From DATLZC01 sp037444005 (lineage in GTDB: Bacteria > Chloroflexota > Dehalococcoidia > DSTF01 > JACRBR01), in NCBI GenBank assembly GCA_037444005.1, contig JBBING010000038.1, positions 1 through 21,244 of the forward strand: DNA of 21,244 nt, read 5' to 3'. The notes under the pieces are model-generated. The model was not told the DNA's origin. It did no database searches and saw only the letters and a list, made by a program, of their open reading frames with translations. The position numbers and the translations under genes are program-made. Positions 13,844 through 20,862 of this stretch are shown here, piece by piece. The first letter of the stretch is position 1. Each line of letters starts with the position of its first letter.

Positions 13844-15156
13844 GACGTAACGGAACGGCCGCAGGCGGGAGCGCGTCGGGCCTGGCGCGCGCAGTCGAGG
13901 CCGCGCTCAGCGCCGCCGATCCTGCGGTGGCCCGCATTGTGGACCGCGCCCTCGCGGGACACGACGTGACCGCCGACGAGGGCGCCCTCCTGTTCGAGGC
14001 GTCGGGGCCAAGCCTGCACGCCCTCACGCTCGCCGCGGATTACCTGCGGCGCGAAACCGTGGGCGACGTCGTCACCTACGTGGTGAACCGCAACGTAAAC
14101 TTCACCAACGTCTGCATCAAACGCTGCGGGTTCTGCGCCTTCTCCCGCGACCACCGGGAGGAAGAGGGCTACTTCCTGCCGGTCGAAGAGATCGTGCGGC
14201 GCGCGCAGGAGGCGTGGGAGATGGGCGCGACCGAGGTCTGCATCCAGGCGGGCCTGCCGCCGAAGATGCGCGGCTCGCTGTACATCGACCTCTGCCGCGC
14301 CATCAAACGGGCGCTGCCGGACATCCACATCCACGGCTTTTCGCCCGAGGAGGTGCTGTACGGCGCGGTGCGCTCGCGGACCACGGTTCGAGAGTACCTC
14401 CTCGCGCTGAAAGAGGCGGGCGTGGGCAGCCTGCCGGGCACCTCGGCCGAGATCCTGGACGACCGCGTGCGGCGTCGCATCTCGCCCGGCCGGATCGGCA
14501 CGGCGCAATGGGTCGAGGTCATCACCACCGCGCACGAGCTCGGCATCCGCACGTCGTCCACGATCATGTACGGGCACATCGAGACGCCTGCCCAGCGGGC
14601 CGCGCACATCGCGCTGCTGCGCGACATCCAGCGGCGGACCGGCGGCTTCACCGAGTTCGTCCCGCTGAGCTTCGTGCACACCGAGGCTCCGATGTACATG
14701 AAGGGCCTGGTTCAGGGCGTCCGGCCCGGCCCCACGGGGACCGACGTCGTGAAGATGTACGCCGTCTCGCGGCTCATGCTGAACCGCGACATCCCGAACC
14801 TCCAGGTCTCGTGGGTGAAGGAGGGCCCGCGCCTCGCCCAGCTCTGCCTGATGGCCGGGGCTAACGACTTCGGCGGCACACTCATCAACGAGAGCATCTC
14901 GACCTCCGCCGGAGCGCAGCACGGCCAGCTCGTCCGGCCCGCCGAGTTCCGCCGGATGATCCGCGAGGCGGGCCGCATCCCGGCGGAGCGCACCACCACG
15001 TACGAGATCCGCCGCGTGTTCGACGACCCCGCCCGGGACCCCGACGAGCGCCTGAACCACGTCGAATCGCCGGAGGAACGCTTCGGGTCGTACGCCAGAC
15101 TCACGCACGACCCGCGGTTCCGCTATCGCCCGGAGCTTCCCGTCACGGCGGTGTGA
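13837..15156 (+). CDS. cofH: Fo synthase subunit CofH (5-amino-6-(D-ribitylamino)uracil-L-tyrosine 4-hydroxyphenyl transferase)
   Basis: This 439-residue radical-SAM partner of CofG joins a tyrosine-derived radical to the ribityl-uracil in Fo synthesis. The 4Fe-4S motif is C93/C97/C100 (CIKRCGFCAFSR). Other family features include EVCIQAGLPP, IHIHGFSPEEV, LPGTSAEILDD, TIMYGHIET and GANDFGGTLINESIS. ATG 13837 overlaps the end of cofG by 7 bases, with GGAGGA (13826-13831) upstream. Separate cofG and cofH genes, rather than the FbiC fusion, argue against an actinobacterial host. A 17-base stretch near the N-terminus is identical to one in cofG (see findings). CofC, CofD and CofE genes are not recognised in the window. 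Confidence 0.96.
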   Translation: MVRRNGTAAGGSASGLARAVEAALSAADPAVARIVDRALAGHDVTADEGALLFEASGPSLHALTLAADYLRRETVGDVVTYVVNRNVNFTNVCIKRCGFCAFSRDHREEEGYFLPVEEIVRRAQEAWEMGATEVCIQAGLPPKMRGSLYIDLCRAIKRALPDIHIHGFSPEEVLYGAVRSRTTVREYLLALKEAGVGSLPGTSAEILDDRVRRRISPGRIGTAQWVEVITTAHELGIRTSSTIMYGHIETPAQRAAHIALLRDIQRRTGGFTEFVPLSFVHTEAPMYMKGLVQGVRPGPTGTDVVKMYAVSRLMLNRDIPNLQVSWVKEGPRLAQLCLMAGANDFGGTLINESISTSAGAQHGQLVRPAEFRRMIREAGRIPAERTTTYEIRRVFDDPARDPDERLNHVESPEERFGSYARLTHDPRFRYRPELPVTAV

Positions 15157-15186
15157 GGTCGCCGGAGCGCGGCCTGAGCGGCCGGT

Positions 15187-15215
15187 TTGCCCGCGCGCGC
15201 CGGCGGCCCTAGAAT
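15187..15215 (+). promoter_or_regulatory. hpf promoter (leaderless arrangement)
   Basis: TTGCCC (15187-15192, 4 of 6) and TAGAAT (15210-15215, 5 of 6) are spaced by 17 bases. The -10 box ends 8 bases before the hpf ATG, and no Shine-Dalgarno sequence fits between, so the transcript is probably leaderless. Confidence 0.6.
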
Positions 15216-15223
15216 GCGGCGCT

Positions 15224-15790
15224 ATGTTCGACATCCACATTCGCACGCAGCGCATCACCGTCCCCGACGACATGAAGGCGTACGCCGAGAAAAAGCTCGC
15301 CGCGCTCGCGCGCTTCCTCCCGCGCCTTCGTGAAGTGACCGTCGAGTTCGGCTACGAGGACACCCGCTCGGCCGACCAGCGCATCGTGGTCCAGATCACC
15401 GCCAACAACAACGGCACGCTCCTGCGCGCGGAGGAACGCGGCCCCGACCTCCGGTCCACCATCGACCTGGCGAGCGACGTCATCCGTCGGCAGGCGCGCC
15501 GTCACAAGGAGCGCAGGTTCCGCAGCCGGACAGCGGGCCGAACGGCGGCCGAAGCCAGCGCCGAACCCGGCGAGGAAGAGGAAGCGCAGGATGAGGAGAC
15601 GCCTCTGGGCAAGATCGTCCGGGTGAAGCGCTTCCCGGTGAAGCCGATGACGGAAGAAGAGGCCGTCGAGCAGATGGAGCTCTTGGGACACAACTTCTTC
15701 CTGTTTCTCGACGCCGACGTCAACAGCTTCGCGCTGCTCTACCGGCGACGGGACGGGCAGTACGGCCTGATCATCCCCGAGACCAGTTGA
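15224..15790 (+). CDS. hpf: Long-form ribosome hibernation promoting factor
   Basis: The 188-residue protein binds the 30S subunit and drives formation of inactive 100S ribosome dimers in slow-growing or stressed cells. The N-terminal S30AE domain covers about residues 1-95. A charged, acidic linker (EPGEEEEAQDEE, about 115-126) follows. The C-terminal dimerisation domain (about 130-186) has the conserved VRVKRFPVKPMTxEEAVEQM and the GHNFFLFL, FALLYRRRDGQYGLI end. The start is ATG 15224, right behind a strong promoter. The stop TGA overlaps a TTG start of the next gene, so hpf and the downstream nucleotidyltransferase-like gene form one unit, separate from cofGH. Confidence 0.96.
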   Translation: MFDIHIRTQRITVPDDMKAYAEKKLAALARFLPRLREVTVEFGYEDTRSADQRIVVQITANNNGTLLRAEERGPDLRSTIDLASDVIRRQARRHKERRFRSRTAGRTAAEASAEPGEEEEAQDEETPLGKIVRVKRFPVKPMTEEEAVEQMELLGHNFFLFLDADVNSFALLYRRRDGQYGLIIPETS

Positions 15791-16914
15791 ACGCTCCCGT
15801 CCACCTCGTGGTCTTCCTGGGCGGCGCCGGCGCGAGTCCGCTCGAAGCGCTGCTCGGCCGCGCCCTCGAGGCGGCGGCGCTGGACACCATCGAGACGGCG
15901 CTGGCCACGGGCGCCTTCGCCGGCGCCGTGCTCGCCACGGACCGCGACCTGGACCCCGCGGCGCTCCCCGCGGGCGTCATCCTCGACCGCGATCCCCCGG
16001 GCGAGCCGTTCCACTTCGGGCGGCGGCTCCTCGACGTCTGCGAGCGGCACGGCATCGTACGGCCGCTGTACACGGGCGCGGGGGCCGGCGTGCTTCTCGG
16101 CGGAGACGACTACGCCGCGATCGCCCGGCGGCTCGCCCAGGCCGAACGTCTCGTCATCCCCAACAACTTCTTCTCGTGCGACCTCCTGGGCCTGGCGACG
16201 GCGGCGGAGCTCCGCCGTCTCGAATTGCCAGCGTCGGACAACCTGCTCGCTCGCCTCCTCGCGCAGCGGCTCGGCCTCCCCTGCGAGGCGCTGCCCCGCA
16301 CCGCGGCGACGCAGTTCAACATCGATTCGCCGACGGACCTCGCCGTCCTCGCGCTCGCGGGCGGAGCCGGCCCCAGGCTGTCAGCGCTGCTCGCGCGCGA
16401 GGCGCCCGCTCTTCCCTCCCTGTCGCGCGTCATGGACCGCCTCGTGGACCCCGACGCCGAGATCTTTATCGCCGGGCGGGTGGGCAGCGCCGTCTGGCAG
16501 TACCTCGAGCGCGAGACCGCGTGCCGCGTGCGCGTCCTCAGCGAGGAGCGCGGGATGCAGGCCGCTGGACGCGACGTCTCCGGCGCCGCGCGGTCGCTGC
16601 TGGGCTTCCACATCGAGCTGGCGGGCGTCGACCGCGTGTTCGAGGAGCTGGCGAGCCTGTGCGACGCCGCCGTGATCGATTCCCGGGTGCTCCTCGCCCA
16701 CGCGGGGTCCCACCCGTCGCGGGCCGACCGCTTCGCCTCCGACCTCGGTCGGTGGCGCGAGGTCGAGGACCCCTTCCTGCGCGAGCTGACACGAGCCGCC
16801 GCCGAAGCGCCCGTGCCGGTCGTCCTGGGCGGGCACTCCTTGCTCGCGGGCGGGCTCATGCTGCTCACGGAGGCCGCCTGGCGGCGGCGCGACGCGGCGC
16901 TGACCTCGCCCTGA
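15787..16914 (+). CDS. Uncharacterised protein with N-terminal nucleotidyltransferase (GT-A)-like region
   Basis: I do not recognise a named family for this 375-residue protein. The first about 195 residues have the rhythm of GT-A-fold nucleotidyltransferases (MobA/CofC/IspD type). An initial VVFLGGAG strand-loop is followed by LDTIETALATGAFAGAVLATD. A middle PLYTGAGAGVLLGGDDYAAI segment parallels the DxPxLxPxDI segment, and NIDSPTDLAVLAL (about 178-190) matches the IDTPEDL ending. The canonical LAAGxGxRMG loop is missing. The C-terminal half (about 200-375) is unrelated to anything I know and contains AHAGSHPSRADRF and VVLGGHSLLAGGLMLL. The TTG start at 15787 overlaps the hpf stop (TTGA) and no better start is near. 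Location after cofGH invites a comparison with CofC (2-phospholactate guanylyltransferase), but its promoter is shared with hpf, so a link to hibernation or nucleotide metabolism is equally open. Confidence 0.65.
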   Translation: MNAPVHLVVFLGGAGASPLEALLGRALEAAALDTIETALATGAFAGAVLATDRDLDPAALPAGVILDRDPPGEPFHFGRRLLDVCERHGIVRPLYTGAGAGVLLGGDDYAAIARRLAQAERLVIPNNFFSCDLLGLATAAELRRLELPASDNLLARLLAQRLGLPCEALPRTAATQFNIDSPTDLAVLALAGGAGPRLSALLAREAPALPSLSRVMDRLVDPDAEIFIAGRVGSAVWQYLERETACRVRVLSEERGMQAAGRDVSGAARSLLGFHIELAGVDRVFEELASLCDAAVIDSRVLLAHAGSHPSRADRFASDLGRWREVEDPFLRELTRAAAEAPVPVVLGGHSLLAGGLMLLTEAAWRRRDAALTSP

Positions 16915-17023
16915 GCGGCACTACGGCGATCCCCCTACCGAAGGCTCCCGCCAAACTGGACCGATGGGACTGGAGAGGCGCCGCGCCGCGCGATGTACTA
17001 TACGGATGAAAGGAGGTGTCGCC

Positions 17024-17491
17024 ATGGCAGAGAGACTGCCCATCCTTCGGCGGCCGTTCTTCGCCTGGCGTCCGTGGCGCGAGCTCGAGGAGATCGAGGA
17101 GGAATTCGACCGGCTGTGGAGGGAGTGGAGGCCGCGGATGCGCGCCTTCATGCCCCGCATGGTCGTACCCGAGCCCGCGCTCGACGTGTACCGCAAGGAC
17201 GGCAACCTGATCGTGGAAGTGGACGCGCCCGGAATGAAGCGGGAGGACTTCACGGTCGAGGTCGACGGGCGCACCCTCAAGATTTCCGGTGAGCGCAAAG
17301 AGGAGCAGGAGATCAAGGAGGAGGATTACTACCGCTGCGAGCGCAGCTACGGCCGCTTCTCGCGCTGGATCGATCTTCCCGAGGACGTCTCGATAGACGA
17401 CGCCACGGCCACGTACGAGAACGGCGTATTGAAGATCACGCTGCCGGCGGCCAAGGCGGCGAAGCCGGAAAAGAAGATCGAGATCAAGTGA
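17024..17491 (+). CDS. Hsp20 family small heat-shock protein
   Basis: This 155-residue ATP-independent holdase chaperone binds unfolding proteins in the cytoplasm. A short aromatic/Arg-rich N-terminus with acidic helix (RELEEIEEEFDRLWREW) precedes the alpha-crystallin domain (about 48-145), which contains PALDVYRKDGNLIVEVDAPGM, the GER and SYGRFSRWIDLP segments and the closing GVLKITLP. The C-terminal IxI-like tail KKIEIK binds neighbouring subunits. ATG 17024 is chosen because AAAGGAGG lies 7 bases upstream; ATG 17006 in frame would start inside that site. No CIRCE element is visible; a TACTAT at 16996-17001 may be a -10. A perfect 16-bp hairpin follows the gene. Confidence 0.95.
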   Translation: MAERLPILRRPFFAWRPWRELEEIEEEFDRLWREWRPRMRAFMPRMVVPEPALDVYRKDGNLIVEVDAPGMKREDFTVEVDGRTLKISGERKEEQEIKEEDYYRCERSYGRFSRWIDLPEDVSIDDATATYENGVLKITLPAAKAAKPEKKIEIK

Positions 17492-17529
17492 GCGGCGACT
17501 CGCGAGGGAGGGAAGCGAGCCACCATTGC

Positions 17530-17568
17530 CGAGAAGGGACGGCTCCCACGACGAGCCGTCCCTTCTCG
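17530..17568 (+). terminator. Perfect 16-bp hairpin after hsp20
   Basis: CGAGAAGGGACGGCTC (17530-17545) pairs without mismatch with GAGCCGTCCCTTCTCG (17553-17568) around a 7-base loop. It lies 38 bases past the hsp20 stop and just before the ribosome site of the next gene. It lacks a T tract, so it is either a T-less terminator or a processing/stability element. Confidence 0.65.
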
Positions 17569-17594
17569 TCACCCGCGAAAGGAGGACCTACGCC

Positions 17595-18356
17595 ATGAAT
17601 CGTCTCGAAGGGTTGACGTGCGTCGTCACCGGCGGCGCTTCGGGCATCGGACGGGCGACGGCCATCTTCATGGCCCACGAGCGCGGCCGAGTGGTCGTCT
17701 CCGACACCGATGAGGAGGGCGGACGCGAGACCGTGCGGCTCATCGAGCAGGCCGGCGGCGTCGCCACCTTCGTCCCTGCCGACGTCTCGCGCGAGGACGA
17801 CTGGCGGCGTCTGATCGAGACGGCGGCGGCGACGTACGACCGGGTCGACGTCCTCTTCAACAACGCCGGCATCGAAGGCGAGATGGCGCCCACCGCCGAC
17901 GCGAGCGTCGACAACTGGCATCGCGTGCTGGCGGTGAACCTCACGGGCGTATTTCTGGGGTGCAAGTACGGCATCCGCGAGATGCTCCGCCATGGGGGCG
18001 GCGGGTCGATCATCAACAACGCGTCCGTCGCCGCCCTGGTGGGGTTCGCGGGCATCGGCGCCTACTGCGCGGCCAAAGGGGGCGTCGTCCAGCTCACGAA
18101 GGCCGCGGCTCTCGAGTACGCCACGGCGGGCATCCGAGTGAACGCCATCTGCCCGGGCGTCATCGACACACCCATGGTGCGACGCGTGGTGGAGGCGAAC
18201 CCGGAGATGGAGGCGGCGCTCAAGGAGACCGAGCCGGTGGGCCGCTTCGGCAAGCCGGAGGAGGTGGCGGCGCTCGTCGTGTTTCTCGCGAGCCCCGAAT
18301 CCTCCTTCATCACCGGGGCGGTCATCCCCGTCGACGGCGGCTTCGTCGCCCGGTAG
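17595..18356 (+). CDS. Short-chain dehydrogenase/reductase (classical SDR)
   Basis: The 253-residue Rossmann-fold oxidoreductase has every classical SDR element: TGGASGIG (12-19), an aspartate after beta-2 (VVVSDTDE, D37) that favours NAD(H), NNAG (89-92), and catalytic Ser144, Tyr157 and Lys161 (YCAAK), then the PGxIDTPM loop. The C-terminus ITGAVIPVDGGF is typical. It probably oxidises a secondary alcohol or reduces a ketone; 3-oxoacyl-ACP reductase-like and cyclohexanol dehydrogenase-like enzymes share this pattern. AAAGGAGG (17578-17585) precedes ATG 17595 by 9 bases. It is separated from hsp20 by the large hairpin and converges with another SDR gene, with 6 bases between stops. Confidence 0.92.
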   Translation: MNRLEGLTCVVTGGASGIGRATAIFMAHERGRVVVSDTDEEGGRETVRLIEQAGGVATFVPADVSREDDWRRLIETAAATYDRVDVLFNNAGIEGEMAPTADASVDNWHRVLAVNLTGVFLGCKYGIREMLRHGGGGSIINNASVAALVGFAGIGAYCAAKGGVVQLTKAAALEYATAGIRVNAICPGVIDTPMVRRVVEANPEMEAALKETEPVGRFGKPEEVAALVVFLASPESSFITGAVIPVDGGFVAR

Positions 18357-18362
18357 CGCGCC

Positions 18363-19112
18363 TCACACGGGGCGGACGCCCGGCACGGGGACGACGGCGC
18401 CCGAGACGGCGCCCGCCCGCTCCGCGCACAGCGCCACCACGACCTCCGCGACGTCGGCGGGCGTGAGGGCGGCGCTCCGAGGGGCGCCGCGAGCGAGACG
18501 CACGGCCTCGTCGATGTCGATGTAGTCGATGGGCCCGGGAGCGACGGCGTTCACGGTGACGCCGTGGGCTCGCTCGCGGGGGCCGAGCGTTCGCGCAAGC
18601 CAGTGTCGCGCCGCCTTCCCGAGGGGATAATCGAGCGGCGCTTCCGGCGGGCCGAACGGCCAGTCGTCGGCCCGATGGCCCCCGATGAGCACGATGCGTC
18701 CCCACCCGCGCTCGCGCATCTCCGGGAGCAGCGCCCGGATGAGCGCGAAGGGCGATTCGATCTCCTCGGCGAGGACCTTGCGGAAGTGGGCGAGAGGGAT
18801 GTCGGGCACGTCGCGCGGCGTCCAGTCGCCCCCGGCGCTGCACACCAGGATGTCGACCCGACCGAACGCGTCGCGCGCGGCCGCAGCCAGCGCCTCCGCC
18901 TGCGCGGGGTCCGCGAGGTCGGCACGCAGGGCCACACAAGGCTGCCCGAACTCGCGCTCGATGACCTCCGCCGTCTCTTTCGCCCGCTCCTCGCGGGAGC
19001 GGTACGAGCCCACGATGCGGGCGCCCTCCCGCGCGAGCGCGAACGCGATGCTCCTGCCCATGCCGCGTCCGCTGAAGCCGGTCACGAGCGCCACGCGGCC
19101 GTCGAGCTCCAC
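18363..19112 (-). CDS. Divergent SDR-family oxidoreductase
   Basis: This 249-residue Rossmann protein of the SDR family has a modified glycine motif TGFSGRGMG (11-19), and basic residues after beta-2 (SYRSREER) favour NADP(H). CSAG (91-94) replaces NNAG. YPLGK (Tyr162, Lys166) gives the catalytic Tyr-Lys pair, but the usual Ser is absent (IGGHRADD in place of ISS) and the loop before Tyr is longer than normal. The catalytic Asn segment is also replaced (EEIES). Activity may be altered or lost. The GTG start at 19112 lies one base after the TGA of the upstream PEP-utilising gene, with GAGG 6 bases upstream, so the two genes are translationally coupled. Confidence 0.85.
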   Translation of the reverse strand: MELDGRVALVTGFSGRGMGRSIAFALAREGARIVGSYRSREERAKETAEVIEREFGQPCVALRADLADPAQAEALAAAARDAFGRVDILVCSAGGDWTPRDVPDIPLAHFRKVLAEEIESPFALIRALLPEMRERGWGRIVLIGGHRADDWPFGPPEAPLDYPLGKAARHWLARTLGPRERAHGVTVNAVAPGPIDYIDIDEAVRLARGAPRSAALTPADVAEVVVALCAERAGAVSGAVVPVPGVRPV

Positions 19113-19113
19113 G

Positions 19114-20736
19114 TCAGTCCTCGACCGTCACCGTGCCCGCGGCGCCATCCACCGTGACGCGCTGCCCGTCGCGGAGGACGCGCGTGCCGTTGCCGACACC
19201 AACGACGCACGGCACGCCGTACTCGCGGGCCACGATCGCGCAATGGGAGAGCACGCCGCCCGTGTCGGCGACGACAGCGCTGACCGACGAGAAAAGCGGC
19301 GTCCACGGCGGCATCGTCATCTCGCAGACGAGGACGTCGCCGGGCTCCAGCTTGTCCGCTTCGTCGAGCGACCGGACGACGCGCGCCGTCGCGGTCACCC
19401 GGCCGGGGGACCCCGGGACTCCCACGAGCACCCGGGCGCTCGCCGCCGCCCGGCGCGTCTGTCCGTAGAAGGACGCGAACATCGGGTCGCGCATGAGGGG
19501 CTCGGGCGGCGGCGAGCCCAGCGATTCGGGCGGATCGAGATCGAAGGCGGCCTGCCGGGCGGCGCGTCGCTCCGCCACCAGCGCCCGGCGGTCGCGCTCC
19601 GGGATGAGCAGCGCGTCTCGCAGCTCCTCGACGGTGAGGTAGAAGACGTCGTCGGGCGACGCGAGCCCTCCGGCCGTTGCCAGCCGGCGCCCCGCCTCCA
19701 CGAGCGGCCGGCGGAGGAGCGCCGTGTGCATCTGGTCGATGTAGAAGTTGTGGTCTTCCTGGAGGGGCACGTACTGGCGCGCGGCCTGCTGCAGGAACCG
19801 GAACATCCCCTCGAGCGGATGACCGGCCACGCGCGGCTCGATCTCCGCCTCGAGCCGCTCGCGCTCGGCGCGGGCGCGCTCCTCGCGGGCCGCGGGGTCG
19901 GCGTCCTCGCCCTTGCGCAGGTATTCGCGCAGCAGCGTCAAGGGGACGACGGGCGACTCGATCCAGGTGGGGTCCGCGAGCTCGAAGGCGTCGCTGCGCC
20001 AGCCGTACTCCTCGAGGTACGACCGGAACATCGCGAGAAACGCCCGCCCATCGTCCGTGCGCTCGAGCTCCGCGAGAGCGCGGGCCGGGGGCGCTCCCAG
20101 AATGACGTCGCGGACCGCGGGCCGCTGCGCCGCCTGCCGGCTAAGCTCCCAGAGCTTCGCGCCCGACTCGACGGACTTGTTCGGGAAGCCCTGCATCAGG
20201 ACATAGGCGCCGCCATCGGCCCCGAAGATCTGCTCGTAGACGTTGACGAACTGGCCCGCCGCCGCCATCACTGGCCCAACGGCCCGCATGTGCAGGTCCC
20301 ACATGCGGACGCGCGACGCCCGGAGCTCGTCCAGATGGACAGCGAGCTCCCGGCCGGTCATCGCGGCGTAGTTCCGCTCCCGGATGGCGGCGTTGTGGCG
20401 CATCACCTCCGGCAGATACTCCTGCTCCCAGCGCTCGAGTTGCCGCGTCAGCTCGGGCAAGAGCCGGCCGACCGCGGCCTCTCGCACGCGAGGGAGCTCC
20501 TCCAGGGGCACGTCGAGCTCCGGGGCCAAGTACCAGTAGCCGTTCGGCGTGCACACGTGGACCGTGACGGGCGCGCCGAGCGCCCGGTATCCGGCCGTGG
20601 TCCCCTCCGCGAACGCCGGCGCGTCGACGGACGCCGACAGAGGGGTGCAGGGATGAGGGAAGTGCATCCGGTCCCTGTACCAGTACAGGCGCTCCTGCTC
20701 CGGGCGTTGCCACTGAACTGGAAACGACGGCTCCAC
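19114..20736 (-). CDS. PEP-utilising enzyme-like protein with phosphohistidine domain, no ATP-grasp domain
   Basis: The 540-residue protein ends in the mobile phosphohistidine domain of PEP synthase, PPDK and rifampin phosphotransferases. Its signature is DTGGVLSHCAIVAREYGVPCVVG, with the phosphoryl-carrying His at 498. The central region, including QGFPNKSVESGAKLWEL, resembles the linker part of rifampin-phosphotransferase-like proteins. The N-terminal ATP-grasp domain that normally phosphorylates the histidine is missing: the protein starts directly with a PVQWQRPEQERLYWYRDRMHFP segment. It may work with a separate ATP-binding subunit, as phenylphosphate synthase does with its split subunits. 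GTG 20736 has AAGGAGG 9 bases upstream. The coupled divergent SDR gene follows 1 base after. Confidence 0.85.
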   Translation of the reverse strand: MEPSFPVQWQRPEQERLYWYRDRMHFPHPCTPLSASVDAPAFAEGTTAGYRALGAPVTVHVCTPNGYWYLAPELDVPLEELPRVREAAVGRLLPELTRQLERWEQEYLPEVMRHNAAIRERNYAAMTGRELAVHLDELRASRVRMWDLHMRAVGPVMAAAGQFVNVYEQIFGADGGAYVLMQGFPNKSVESGAKLWELSRQAAQRPAVRDVILGAPPARALAELERTDDGRAFLAMFRSYLEEYGWRSDAFELADPTWIESPVVPLTLLREYLRKGEDADPAAREERARAERERLEAEIEPRVAGHPLEGMFRFLQQAARQYVPLQEDHNFYIDQMHTALLRRPLVEAGRRLATAGGLASPDDVFYLTVEELRDALLIPERDRRALVAERRAARQAAFDLDPPESLGSPPPEPLMRDPMFASFYGQTRRAAASARVLVGVPGSPGRVTATARVVRSLDEADKLEPGDVLVCEMTMPPWTPLFSSVSAVVADTGGVLSHCAIVAREYGVPCVVGVGNGTRVLRDGQRVTVDGAAGTVTVED

Positions 20737-20765
20737 AGGACGCGTCCTCCTTCCGGTAGACCTCG

Positions 20766-20794
20766 ATCATGCGGGGCGGCGAGCCCGGCGTCAA
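20766..20794 (-). promoter_or_regulatory. Promoter of the PEP-utilising/SDR operon
   Basis: On the minus strand TTGACG (20794-20789, 5 of 6) and CATGAT (20771-20766, 4 of 6) are separated by 17 bases. The predicted start near 20759 gives a leader of about 23 bases that contains AAGGAGG. Confidence 0.55.
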
Positions 20795-20803
20795 CGTCGG
20801 GCC

Positions 20804-20812
20804 TGCTATCAT
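20804..20812 (+). promoter_or_regulatory. Extended -10 for the flavin-reductase-like gene
   Basis: TGCTATCAT is an extended -10 (TGn plus TATCAT, 5 of 6). It lies 10 bases from the -35 of the divergent promoter, so the two could interfere or share a regulator. The leader would be about 44 bases with GAGGAG (20849-20854). Confidence 0.45.
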
Positions 20813-20862
20813 CGGGCCGATCCCCTGAACACGAGCGCCGTGGCGACCGAGGAGCGTGGACG

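Noticed and set aside
13588..15273. 561-codon minus-strand open frame opposite cofH
   Set aside because: Very long, but it is antisense to an unmistakable cofH with intact motifs; high third-position GC opens the complementary frame.
16940..17023. CIRCE or sigma-32-type heat-shock control of hsp20
   Set aside because: Neither the TTAGCACTC-N9-GAGTGCTAA repeat nor a CCCCAT-type box with proper spacing is present.
20737..20748. 12-base palindrome AGGACGCGTCCT beside the start of the PEP-utilising gene
   Set aside because: Perfect but loop-free and short, and composed of the ribosome-site region; chance is likely in GC-rich DNA.
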